Source of the DNA: Methyloceanibacter methanicus
GTDB taxonomy: Bacteria > Pseudomonadota > Alphaproteobacteria > Rhizobiales > Methyloligellaceae
Reading direction: 5' to 3'
DNA length: 64,000 nucleotides
NCBI RefSeq assembly: GCF_001723285.1
Contig: NZ_LPWG01000003.1
Coordinates: 1-64,000 of the forward strand
This document shows positions 1 to 9,439 of the stretch, piece by piece (the stretch's first letter is position 1; every line of letters starts with the position of its first letter). Both the position numbers and the translations under genes were made by a program. The notes below the pieces were generated by a model. That model worked only from the letters and a program-made list of their open reading frames with translations. It ran no database searches and was not told the origin of the DNA.

Positions 1-184
1 ACGGCGTCGATACGTCCCGAACCTACCCTTCGCATGGTTAATAAATGCTGAGCGGGCGTCCCGTTATAGGTCGATGGCAGATCGAGGCGCCCTTGTTTTG
101 GCCGTCTTAAAGCGATGCGCCGCTTAAATCTTTGGTTACGGCAATCTGCGCTTATTGCTAATGATTTGTTGATTCCAGAACGAG

Positions 185-3100
185 TTGAAACCTGTGAGCA
201 ATTCTTCAAGCCTTCCGCCCGCCACCGACGATATCGATCTCGGGAGCCTTGGGGCGGCACTGTGGCGTGCCAAAGGGTGGATCGTAGGTCTGACCCTCGC
301 CGTCGGCGCGGTGACCTTCATTGCTCTGTCGATGATGCGGCCTCTGTACACGTCCGAAGTGCGTGTCCTGGTGCTGAATGAGGAAACCGCGTTCACGCGC
401 CCCACGACGGAGCAGGGGAACACGAACTACCGCACCACGCTGGACGAGCAGGCGGTGCAAAGTCAGGTTCAGGTCCTGACCTCGCGCGACCTGATCCTCA
501 AGGTCGTGCGGGAGCTCGATCTCACACAGAACGCGGCCTTTGCACGCGACGCCGGGAAGACGCTGATCGAGCGGCTCCTGCAAGCGCTCAGCCTTGGGCG
601 CGCCTCGCAAGAATCACAAGAAGAGCGGGCCGCCAACGCCCTGGCGGAACATCTCGACGTGTATCAGTTGTCGAACTCGTCTGTGATCGCCGTCGAATAC
701 ACGTCCGGCGATCCGCAGTTGGCCGCGAAGATCGCCAACCAGCTGGCCGACAATTACATCAGCTGGCAGCGCGACGAGAAGATCGCACAGACGAAGGATG
801 CCACCGCTTGGCTCGACGCTCAGATCAAAGCATTGCGCACGGCGACGGCCGAATCCGAAGAGGCGGTGGAGTCGTTCAGGGCCTCGGAGGGCCTCTACGC
901 CGGAAGCAACGACATCACCCTCAACGCGCAGCAGCTCTCCGAGCTCAACAGCCAGTTGATCCTCGCCGAAGCGCAAGAATCGGAGGCGCGCGCCCGGGCA
1001 AAGCTCATCAAGAAGATGCTGGCCACCAGCGGCGACATCGACGCGACGCCGGAAGTCTTGAACTCGCAGCTGGTCATCAATCTGATCGAGCAGCGGGTGC
1101 TCGTGCAACGCCAGCTCGCCGAGTTGTCGGCGACGCTCTTGCCGTCTCATCCGCGCATTCAGCAACTGAGATCGGAACTGGCCGACGTGCGGGCTCAGAT
1201 CCGCACCGAAGCGCAGAAGGTCATCCAGAGCCTCGAGAATCAGGCCGAAGTCGCCGCCGCGCGCGAGGACTCACTTCGAGCAAGCCTGGATGCGGCGAAG
1301 AACCGTTCGGCAGGCCAGTCCGACGCGGAAGTGAAACTGCGTGCCCTGGAACGTGAGGCCAAGGCCAATCGCGATTTGCTGGAGTCGTATTTGGCGCGCT
1401 ACCGCGACGCCTCCGCGCGTCACGATATCGGCGCCGTGCCTGCGCAAGCCGCGATCGTGTCGCGGGCCCATGCAGCCGTGTTGCCGTCCTTCCCGCGGCG
1501 TGGCCCCATAACGCTCCTGGTGATGGCGGCGACCGCGCTGCTCTCCATCGGTTCGGTTCTCGCCAAGGCCATCATCGTCAGCGGTGGCGGCGAACAGCGC
1601 CAGGCGCCGTCGGGCTATTACCGGCCCGACGAATTGGTACCGAGCGAGCCGGAATACATGTCCAGCGCGGAGATGATCGCGCTCGGCCGGATGCGAGAGC
1701 GAAAGCAGAGACCGGTGGCACCGAGGCCCGGGGACGCCGACACGAAGCCGGTCGTCGAGAGCCGCCGCCACCCCGAAGGGCGTGGCAAACCGAAGGTGAA
1801 GAGGCGTCCCGCGCACGCGCCGCAGGGCAAGGCTGTGCCCCCGTCGCACCCGGCCCCCGAAGCCGCGTTGGAGAAGCCTTCCGAGGCGGCCGGAACTTCG
1901 GTTCAAGCCCCTTCAGTTCAAGATAAACAGGCCGAGGATGCGTCTGGACGGGAAGGATCGGTCTCGCCAAAGCCAGCCACGGCGCTGTTGGCCAGCCCCG
2001 CCACGGTGAAAAGCGCCCCCGTGAGGCCCTCGGCGTCCGCCGAGGCCCGGACCGAGGACTCAGAACCGAAGGGCGCGAGCACACCAAGCGCGGGCGAAGG
2101 GGCCCGGACGCGATTTGGCGCCCGGCCAAGCCTGCGAAGCGGCCCACCTGGCTTGCGGTCAACGAACCGCGCAGTGCCGAACTCGACCGCACGCCGGACG
2201 CGGAAACCGGACCGCTTGAGGCTGCGGAGCCCAAGCCGACGGGCGAAGACCAGTCGCCACGGGAATCAAAGGCGGCCGACGAACCGAAGGCCGAAGTGCG
2301 GGAAGCTCACGACGACACGCGCGACGATCGCACCCGCGACGAAGTCGCAGGCGAAGACGGCTCAAGCGACGGCGCCACGAAAAAGTCGGCCGGGGCCCTG
2401 GCGGCACCGGCCTCGCTTGCCGCCACGGGCGCCACACGCGCCGAACCGTCCGAGACGACCAAGTCGTCCGAGACCCGGGAAGCCTCCGAACGCGCGGCGC
2501 CCGCGCGTCCACCGACGGCCGGCGAGGCAGCGAATGACACGGCCGGGGAAGAGGAGCCCAAGCCGCCGTCTGCCGCACCGTCGTCCGCAATGGATTTCGT
2601 CCATCGTGTCCGGCGGGACATGATCAAGCAGGAGACCCCTGCTTTGGCGCCGGGATCGGCCACGCGCCGCTCCATGGGATTCTTCGATCGGTTGCGCGGA
2701 CGGCAAACCGAACAGTCGGCCAAGGACGCGCCCCGAAAATCCGAAAGGACGGCGAAGGCCCGTTCGAGAGCCCCCCAGCAAGACGAACCGAACGAGAGTG
2801 AGATGGCAGCGCTGAGCCCAAACGACCTGCGGCACTACCTGACGCAGCGGATAACGGCCTCCGACGTGAAGGACGAATGGGAGACCCCGAAGGACCCGCA
2901 CGCCGACCTCGGCGAGGTGGGCCCGGTCCTCGCAACCCTCGACGACGTCATCGACACGGTTTGGAGAGTTCGACCGGGGGCTTCCGCGCACCATGCTGGT
3001 CGCCGGCACCGCCGCGCGGGCCGAGTCGCCCCAGGCCGCGATCGCCATTGCCCGCAGCCTCGCCGACCGCAACGAGCAGGTGGCGCTGGTGGACCTGGCC

Positions 3101-3543
3101 AAGGCGCCGCTGTCGTTTCCGGGCAGCTCAACCTGCCGCGCGTTCCCGGCTTTGCCGACCTTGCGGCCGGATCGGTGGACTTCGCCGACGTGGTGAAGCT
3201 CGACGAGGGCTCGACGCTGCAAGTGATCCCGGCGGGCAATCCGACAGCCAACGAAGGCTACTATGAGCCCGACAAGTTCATGCGTGTCTTCGAGGCGCTC
3301 ACACAGACCTACGACTGCGTGGTCCTCCATGCGGACATGGCCGCGATCGAAAGCCTCATGCCGGCGCTCAAATTCGAACTGCCGGTCGCCGTCGCCGTGT
3401 TGCCGTCGCGCGCAACGCCCGAAGACGAACGGGACTCCCTTGCGACCGTCCAGCGCTTGGGGTGTCCGATCGTCATCTACGGTAAGGGCGGCAAACAAAA
3501 GCAGCGGCGCTTCTCGCTGTTCGGCCGCAAAGTCGCCGTCTAA
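185..3543 (+). CDS. GumC/Wzz-like polysaccharide chain-length protein with degenerate kinase-like C-terminus (three indels)
   Basis: Likely inner-membrane polysaccharide co-polymerase controlling exopolysaccharide chain length and export. Once the frame is corrected it is about 1119 residues: a Wzz-type N-terminal domain with a first membrane segment near residues 32-52, a long periplasmic coiled coil, a second membrane segment near 438-465, then some 400 residues of low-complexity Ala/Pro/Glu/Lys linker, and a C-terminal P-loop-like domain. In that last domain the Walker A position reads GTAARAESP with no Lys, so kinase activity is doubtful. Frame breaks: a missing base near 2100 (the linker becomes Arg/Pro-rich), an extra base near 2962, and a missing base near 3120 (ggg for gggg). 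Start is TTG 185; GTG 194 is equally possible, neither has a clear ribosome-binding site. Family known, individual function inferred. Confidence 0.75.
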
Positions 3544-3629
3544 CGAGACGGACCGCGCACGGCCCAGCGGACGGTCCGGTGCCGGTCTTCTCCATCGTTT
3601 CTAGTTCATAGGAGGAGAGGGCCGGCCCG

Positions 3630-4874
3630 TCAGACGCGGCGGGCGTTGACCCATTTCCGCAAAGCCTGCGCCAGGGCCCAGAGCCTCGGGTTCGACTTTA
3701 TGCGGCGCTTCACGCTGCTCTTGACCCCGAAAGGCAAGGTGAGAGCGAGCCCTTGGGGCTTCAGGGCGATGTAGCTGTCGAAAAGCGGATAGACAATATT
3801 GCTCCACTCGGACTTATGCCGCGCCGCGCCGACGCCAAGATCGAAATAGCGCAAGCCCTCGTTGCAGGCGTCCTCGATCTGGTAGCGCAGGAGCTGCGCC
3901 CCCGGCGACTGGCGCTGGTACGGGCTGTCCGCCAAGGAGGACAGCAAGACACACACGCGGCCATGGGTGATCGTGCCCGAGAAGGTCGCCAGGATCTCCC
4001 CGTCCAGGGACACGTAGCCGAGCCGCAGGCGGCTCGCGTTGCCGTCCGGGAGCATCGCCAAGTCCCGATAGAAGGCGCGCGCTTCGGGGACGAAAACGTC
4101 GGTCACGCCCATGGCGGCGAATTGCTGCGCCTTTTGCGCGAAGAACGTCTCGAGAATGTCGGTCTTCTCTTGCTCCGTCGCAGCCCACCCATAGGTGAGC
4201 GTTCCGGCCTCCTGCAGGCGCCGTTCCTTGCGCAGCAGGGTCTGGCGCGCACGCTTCTTGAAACGGCTGAGATAGAGGTCCTCGAAGTTGCCCAGCTTCA
4301 CCGCATAGCCGCTGTTGGGCGCCGGCTGATGCGACAACAGCGCAAACGGGTTGGGCACGCCGTCCCACGTGAACGGTTGCGCCTCCAGGAAGGCGGCGGC
4401 CGCGCCGGTCCGGCGGCCGATCTCGTGCAGAATGGCGGACATGTCCGTATCGGTCAGGACCCCCGCGACCTCGGGACGGAAGAGGCCAAACACGTAATTG
4501 GCGTGATCTTGTCCGAGCCATTTCAAGACGGTGAGACCGCCGATGCGCTTTGTCTCGAAAGGCAGGAGGAAGGCGGCGCTTCCGTCCGCGGCGTGGCCGA
4601 CGACGATCGCCGGCGTGCGGTCCTCCGCCGCGAGAACATGTTCGGACCAGGCTCGCGCCCAATCGAACGTCTGCGCGCAGGTGCAGGCCACCGCGTCCTG
4701 CATCTCGTGCCAAAGCGAGCGGACCGCCTTAAGATCGGAGGTCACCTGCAGCGCGATCGGACCCGCCGAGGTCTGAAGGACCGGCTGGGCCAATTCCGAT
4801 GCCTCCATACCAGACATTTCCGCGGAGGAGCGTGCCAAGACCATCGAACCCATCAAACGAACCCTGTTTCGCAA
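3630..4874 (-). CDS. GNAT/FemAB-like acyltransferase (CelD/BioF2-like family)
   Basis: A 414-residue soluble protein of the double-GNAT acetyltransferase family that includes CelD-type cellulose/exopolysaccharide biosynthesis proteins. The supporting core is an SRFKKRARQTLLRKERRL stretch followed by a GNAT half with an LRLGYVSLDGEILATF strand, then SPGAQLLRYQIEDACNEGLRYFDLG and a HKSEW motif, the usual C-terminal pattern of this family. Family members acylate sugars or peptides of envelope polymers; the substrate here is unknown. It is convergent with the chain-length gene and divergent from the deacetylase gene, so it probably belongs to the same exopolysaccharide locus. The first codon at 4874 has several in-frame ATGs shortly downstream (4853, 4817, 4808), so the true N-terminus may be shorter. 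Confidence 0.75.
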   Translation of the reverse strand: MRNRVRLMGSMVLARSSAEMSGMEASELAQPVLQTSAGPIALQVTSDLKAVRSLWHEMQDAVACTCAQTFDWARAWSEHVLAAEDRTPAIVVGHAADGSAAFLLPFETKRIGGLTVLKWLGQDHANYVFGLFRPEVAGVLTDTDMSAILHEIGRRTGAAAAFLEAQPFTWDGVPNPFALLSHQPAPNSGYAVKLGNFEDLYLSRFKKRARQTLLRKERRLQEAGTLTYGWAATEQEKTDILETFFAQKAQQFAAMGVTDVFVPEARAFYRDLAMLPDGNASRLRLGYVSLDGEILATFSGTITHGRVCVLLSSLADSPYQRQSPGAQLLRYQIEDACNEGLRYFDLGVGAARHKSEWSNIVYPLFDSYIALKPQGLALTLPFGVKSSVKRRIKSNPRLWALAQALRKWVNARRV

Positions 4875-5011
4875 TGTCCACGGGACAGCTCAGTGCTGTA
4901 TTCGAGGACGGCAACGCTTTCGCAAGAAACCGGCGTCAAGCTACTCGGCAAGTGGGGCGACAATGGCAGAGCGAGGTTAATGGTTGATGCTCAAGCCCGA
5001 GGAGGTGACCC

Positions 5012-5068
5012 GTGGCTGAGGGCAAAGACCATGGCTAAGGGCAAAAACCATGGCTAAGGGAAAGACGG
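5012..5068 (+). repeat. three tandem 19-bp repeats at the start of the deacetylase gene
   Basis: Three consecutive copies of a 19-bp unit beginning GTG/ATGGCT(G/A)AGGG lie at 5012-5030, 5031-5049 and 5050-5068. A strong GGAGG ribosome-binding site near 5000-5005 is spaced for the first copy (GTG 5012), not the third. Because 19 is not a multiple of three, translation from copies 1 and 2 gives only short peptides (MAEGKDHG and MAKGKNHG) that stop inside the next unit, while copy 3 opens the real gene. Confidence 0.85.
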
Positions 5069-6111
5069 CCATGATGCGGGCCGCACTCGCCGGTCTCCAC
5101 AGGACGGGCGCGGGACGTTTGCTTGCGCCCTTCACCCAAGGGGAAGGGCTGATTTTCACGCTGCATCAGGTCAGACCCCAAACGGGCGAACCGCCCGCAT
5201 TCGCGCCCAATCGGATCCTCGAGGTTACGCCGGACTTCCTGGAGGCCGTGCTGGACCAGGTACTGGAGGCGGGTCTCGACGTCATTACGCTGGACGAAGC
5301 CGCCGACCGGCTCACGCACGGGGAAGGGGGCCGCTTCGCCTGCTTCACCTTCGACGACGGCTATCGCGACAACTGCGACTATGCGCTGCCGCTGTTTCAG
5401 GAACGCCGCTTGCCCTTCACGCTCTACGTTCCGACCGAATACCCGAGCGGACACGGGGAGTTGTGGTGGCTCGCCCTGGAGCAGGCGATCGCCAAGGCGG
5501 ATCCCACGGTCGAGGTGGAACGCGATGGCGAGGTCTGGCGCCTACCCACGAAGACAGATGCGGAAAAGAATCGCAGCTACGAGGCCGTGTATTGGTGGCT
5601 GCGCGGGCTTCCCGAACAGAAGATGCGCATGGTCGTCTGCGGGCTCGCGGACCGCTATGAGATCGATCTCACCCAGCAATGCCGGGACCTGATCATGAAC
5701 TGGGACGAACTGCGCGAATTCGCTGGCGATCCGCTCGTCACCATCGGCGCGCACACGAAGGACCACCTTGCCCTCGCCAAGCTTCCCGTCGAGGAGGCGG
5801 TCGACCAGATGCTGGGCAGCGCGGACCGTCTGGAGTCGGAGCTTGGAACCCGGCCGGTTCATTTCGCCTATCCCTATGGCGATCCTGGAAGCGCGGGCGC
5901 CAGGGAGTTCGCGCTCGCAGAGGCGCCGGGCTTCCGGACGGCGGTCACCACCCGCAAGGGCATGTTGTTCCCCGCCCACAAGGACCACCTGACGGCGCTA
6001 CCCCGCGTCTCGCTCAATGGCGAATATCAGAGCCTGACCTATACGGCGCTGTACCTCACCGGCGCACCGTTCGCGATCTGGAACGGGTTCCAGCGTGTCG
6101 ACGCCGCCTAG
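5050..6111 (+). CDS. polysaccharide deacetylase (NodB homology domain)
   Basis: A 353-residue carbohydrate esterase family 4 type enzyme expected to remove N- or O-acetyl groups from a polysaccharide. The metal-binding first motif is visible as FTFDDGYRDN near residue 98, the His pair as GAHTKDHLAL near residue 235, and a later FAYPYGDPG motif near residue 275. No signal peptide is apparent, so cytoplasmic or membrane-associated action on lipid-linked precursors is possible. Start is taken at ATG 5050 because the two upstream repeats of the start region run into stops. With the neighbouring acyltransferase and chain-length protein it suggests an acetylation/deacetylation module for an exopolysaccharide. 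Confidence 0.85.
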   Translation: MAKGKTAMMRAALAGLHRTGAGRLLAPFTQGEGLIFTLHQVRPQTGEPPAFAPNRILEVTPDFLEAVLDQVLEAGLDVITLDEAADRLTHGEGGRFACFTFDDGYRDNCDYALPLFQERRLPFTLYVPTEYPSGHGELWWLALEQAIAKADPTVEVERDGEVWRLPTKTDAEKNRSYEAVYWWLRGLPEQKMRMVVCGLADRYEIDLTQQCRDLIMNWDELREFAGDPLVTIGAHTKDHLALAKLPVEEAVDQMLGSADRLESELGTRPVHFAYPYGDPGSAGAREFALAEAPGFRTAVTTRKGMLFPAHKDHLTALPRVSLNGEYQSLTYTALYLTGAPFAIWNGFQRVDAA

Positions 6112-6133
6112 CGGACCGTGAATTCGACGCGTC

Positions 6134-6337
6134 TCAGTCCGGCTTCGCCATCCAGCGGATGAGAAGCGCGGCGGGCGCGACCCACAACAGCCCCGCCACG
6201 AGGAAATAACCGAACTGTGCGAAACCATTGGCTTCGGCGATACGCCCGGAGCCGATCGCCGCCGCGATCACGACATAGACCGCCAGAAAGACGAGCAGCA
6301 CGACCGTACCGACCAGCTTTAGCGAGCGCCCGCTCAT
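6134..6337 (-). CDS. DUF2842 small membrane protein
   Basis: A 67-residue protein with two hydrophobic segments (about residues 8-30 and 38-58) and a charged tail ending RWMAKPD, matching the DUF2842 family found almost only in Alphaproteobacteria. Start ATG at 6337 fits the usual family length; an upstream in-frame extension to 6424 is Arg-rich and overlaps the ctaA start, so it was not used. It is divergent from ctaA, an arrangement I recognise from other Hyphomicrobiales. Function unknown. Confidence 0.8.
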   Translation of the reverse strand: MSGRSLKLVGTVVLLVFLAVYVVIAAAIGSGRIAEANGFAQFGYFLVAGLLWVAPAALLIRWMAKPD

Positions 6338-6409
6338 GCGCGCTCGCGCCGCCGCAGTGCGCCGCCTCCGGCATTGAGTTCGGGCGAAGAGCCCGCTATC
6401 ACCGGGCCG

Positions 6410-7517
6410 ATGAGTATTCCCCACACGCAGAGTCTAAGCCCCGCGTTGGACGCCGAAGCCATGCCGCCACGGCAGGTGTGCGCCTTGCGTGTCTGGCTCT
6501 CAATCGTCGCACTGCTCATCGTTGCCATGATCCTCGTCGGGGGCGCCACGCGGCTGACCGACTCCGGTCTCTCCATCACCGAGTGGCAGCCCATGCTCGG
6601 CGCCATACCGCCTCTATCGGACGCGCATTGGCAAGAGGCATTCGACGCCTACAAAAAGATTCCGGAATATTCGCAAGTGAACCAGGGCATGGACCTGGAA
6701 GGCTTCAAGAGGATCTATTGGTGGGAATGGGCCCATCGCTTTCTGGGCCGTTTCATCGGCATCGTCTTTTTCGTGCCATTCGTGTGGTTTTGGTTCGCCG
6801 GCTATATCCCAAGACCCATGCTGCCGCGTCTCCTCGGGCTTTTCGTCCTCGGCGGACTGCAAGGCGCACTGGGCTGGTACATGGTCATGAGCGGCCTCGT
6901 GGACCGGGTGGATGTCAGCCAGTATCGCCTGGCGGCCCATTTCGGGGTCGCCGTCGCGATCTTCGGCTACACGCTTTGGCTGATCCTGGATCTGGGACGG
7001 ATGCATCGCGGGCCCGCCGGATCCAAGACCCCGGCGATCGTTTCCGGGCTCGTCCTGCTGCTCGTCTATGTACAGCTCCTGGCCGGGGCGCTGGTTGCCG
7101 GCATCGATGGCGGCCTCGGGTTCAACACCTGGCCGCTCATGAACGGCACCATCGTCCCCTCTGGCCTCGGCGCAGCGGAGCCCTGGTATCTCAATCTTTT
7201 CGAGAACCCGCTCACCGTGCAGTTCGACCACCGCATGCTGGGCTATGGGGTGGTCGTGGCGGCGATCGCGCAGGCGATCTGGATCGCGCGAAAGCCTAGC
7301 GCCACACACCTAAGGGCCGCAGCCACCGCACTTGCCGCCGTCGCCTTGGCGCAAGTGGCACTCGGCATTTGGACCCTGCTGGCCGCCGTGCCGATCGAGC
7401 TCGGCCTTGCTCACCAAGCCGGCGCGATCGTCGTGTTCGCCCGCCGCGCTCTACCTCTTCTGGCGGACCCTGGGGGATCATGCGGCTGCCCGCGATCAGA
7501 TCGCCTCGAGGGCCTGA
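6410..7517 (+). CDS. ctaA: heme A synthase (COX15/CtaA), one frameshift near the 3' end
   Basis: Membrane enzyme that oxidises the C8 methyl of heme O to a formyl group to make heme A for cytochrome c oxidase. About 368 residues with eight predicted membrane segments. The conserved GGATRLTDSGLSITEWQP stretch follows the first helix, and the pairs of heme-ligating His lie in WWEWAHRFLGR, LAAHFGVA, FDHRMLGY and LAHQAGA. An extra c near 7442 breaks the frame inside the last helix; the remaining AALYLFWRTLGDHAAARDQ tail is in the next frame and stops at 7517. Start ATG 6410 is preferred over TTG 6374. The 3' end overlaps the convergent metY gene by 22 bp. Confidence 0.9.
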
Positions 7518-8782
7518 TCCAGATCGGCGATGATATCGTCGACATCCTCGAGCCCGACCGACAAGCGTACCACATCCGCGCCGGCGCCGGCACGCTCGCG
7601 CGCCTCGTCTCCAAGCTGCCGATGCGTGGTCGAGGCCGGATGGATGATCAGGCTGCGCGTGTCGCCGATATTGGCCAGATGGCTGAAGAGTTCCACTTTG
7701 CCCACAAGCGCGATGCCGGCCTCGTACCCGTCTTTGAGCCCGAAGGTGAAGACGGCGCCGGCGCCTTTCGGGCAATAGAGCATGGCGGTCCCGTGGAAGC
7801 TGTTGCCCGGCAGGCCCGCATAGTTCACCCAAGCGACCTTGTCGTGGTCGGAGAGCCATTCGGCGACTTGCCGTGCGTTGTCGCAGTGACGCTGCATGCG
7901 CAAGGGAAGCGTTTCGATGCCATTCAGAATGAGAAAGGCATTCATCGGCGCGATCGCCGGCCCAAGATCGCGTAGTCCCAGAACGCGGCAGGCAATGGCG
8001 AAGGCGAAGTTTCCAAACGTCTCGCCCAGCGTCATACCATGATAGCTCGCGCACGGTTCGGAGAGGGTGGGATACCGCCCACTCGCCATCCAGTCGAACG
8101 TGCCGCAATCGACGATGACGCCGCCGACGGAATTGCCGTGGCCACCGAGAAACTTGGTGAGCGAGTGCACGATGATGTCCGCGCCATACTCCTTTGGCTG
8201 CATGAGATAAGGTGTTGCCAGCGTGTTATCGACGATCAGGGGGACGCCGGCTTCCTTGGCAACGGCCGAAATCGCCGCGATGTCGGTAACGATGCCGCCC
8301 GGATTTGCGATGGACTCGACGAAGATCGCACGCGTTTTCGGGCTCACCGCCGCGCGGAAGGACTCCGCGTCCGTCGTGTCCGCCCACTGCACGTGCCAGT
8401 CCGAACTTCTTGAAGCTTCGCCGAACTGATTGATCGATCCGCCATAGAGCTGGCGCGCGGCGACGAACTCTCCTCCGGGCTCCATCAGCGTATGGAACAC
8501 GATGGCTTGGGCCGCGTGGCCCGAGGCCACGGCGAGGGCGGCCGTACCGCCTTCGAGCGCAGCCATACGCTCTTCGAGAACCGCCTGGGTGGGGTTCATG
8601 ATCCGCGAATAGATATTGCCGAATGTCTCGAGGTTGAACAGCGCCGCGGCATGGTCCGCGTCGTCAAAGACGTAGGATGTCGTTTGATAGATCGGCGTCA
8701 CCCGCGCGCCCGTCGATGCATCGGGCCGCGCACCGGCGTGAATGGCGAGTGTATTGAACCCAGGCGTACGCTCTTCCGACAT
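7496..8782 (-). CDS. metY: O-acetylhomoserine aminocarboxypropyltransferase (sulfhydrylase)
   Basis: PLP enzyme that makes homocysteine (or methionine) from O-acetylhomoserine and sulfide (or methanethiol). The 428-residue length, the N-terminal TLAIHAGARPDASTGARVTPIYQTTSYVF signature (read in part), and the PLP-lysine motif HSLTKFLGGHGNSVGG identify the Cys/Met metabolism PLP family, MetY branch. Start ATG 8782 begins MSEERTPGFNTLAIHAG; the upstream in-frame extension is not conserved in character. It is the last gene of a minus-strand group after the crotonase and the CoA-binding protein. Activity on acetyl versus succinyl homoserine cannot be told from sequence alone. Confidence 0.92.
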   Translation of the reverse strand: MSEERTPGFNTLAIHAGARPDASTGARVTPIYQTTSYVFDDADHAAALFNLETFGNIYSRIMNPTQAVLEERMAALEGGTAALAVASGHAAQAIVFHTLMEPGGEFVAARQLYGGSINQFGEASRSSDWHVQWADTTDAESFRAAVSPKTRAIFVESIANPGGIVTDIAAISAVAKEAGVPLIVDNTLATPYLMQPKEYGADIIVHSLTKFLGGHGNSVGGVIVDCGTFDWMASGRYPTLSEPCASYHGMTLGETFGNFAFAIACRVLGLRDLGPAIAPMNAFLILNGIETLPLRMQRHCDNARQVAEWLSDHDKVAWVNYAGLPGNSFHGTAMLYCPKGAGAVFTFGLKDGYEAGIALVGKVELFSHLANIGDTRSLIIHPASTTHRQLGDEARERAGAGADVVRLSVGLEDVDDIIADLDQALEAI

Positions 8783-8899
8783 CGCTGTCCTCCCTGAAGC
8801 CGTCCTTGTCTTGTGCGGACATTGTAGGCTCGGCGACCTTAGGGGAACAGGCCGCCCGCGTCTTCCATTTTGCAGCGCGGGGCCTTCCGATCCCAAAGC

Positions 8900-9421
8900 C
8901 TAAGTCTCGTCGCGCAAGGTCCTCTGCTGGCCCCCTTTGGGACCGAGAAGGGGACGGCGGCTCGACAGGGTGCGCGAATTCACGCCGGTCCAGCCGATCT
9001 CGCCCGAGAGCCGGCCATATTCGATCTTCGGACAGCGATTCATCACCACCTTCAATCCGGCCTCCTCGGCGAGGCGCGCGGCGGCATCGTTCCGTACACC
9101 GATTTGCATCCAGATCACCTTGGCGCCGATGCGAATGGCTTCTTCGGTCACAGCGAACGCGGCGTCGGAGTTACGGAAGATGTCGACGACGTCGACCGGC
9201 CGGCCGATCTCCGCAAGGGACGGCACAACCACCCGGTCCGCGACAGTCCGGCCGCCGAGTCCTGGGCTGACCGGGATCACGTCGTAGCCCTTGGCCGCAA
9301 GATATTTCATCACGTAATAGCTCGGCCGCGTGGTCTTGGCGCTGGCGCCCACCACGGCGAATACGGCGTGCTTGAGGAGGATGTCGCGGATATAGGCATC
9401 CGGATAGGTATCGTGGTTCAT
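8900..9421 (-). CDS. CoA-binding domain protein (YccU-like)
   Basis: A 173-residue protein made almost entirely of a Rossmann-type CoA-binding domain (CoA_binding_2 family). The nucleotide-binding loop reads VVGASAKTTRPSYYVMKYL at about residues 23-41, and the C-terminal half has the family's IWMQIGVRNDAAA and VMNRCPKIEYGRL motifs. Family members resemble the CoA-binding half of succinyl-CoA synthetase but have no catalytic domain, and no agreed function. It sits between the crotonase and metY on the same strand with short gaps, suggesting one transcript. Confidence 0.85.
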   Translation of the reverse strand: MNHDTYPDAYIRDILLKHAVFAVVGASAKTTRPSYYVMKYLAAKGYDVIPVSPGLGGRTVADRVVVPSLAEIGRPVDVVDIFRNSDAAFAVTEEAIRIGAKVIWMQIGVRNDAAARLAEEAGLKVVMNRCPKIEYGRLSGEIGWTGVNSRTLSSRRPLLGPKGGQQRTLRDET

Positions 9422-9439
9422 AAGCTCAGGCGCGCGACC

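Noticed and set aside
1..184. A gene upstream of the chain-length protein
   Set aside because: Short frames here are Arg-rich and overlap the real gene; the stretch is A/T-richer and looks like a promoter region, but I found no box pair good enough to annotate.
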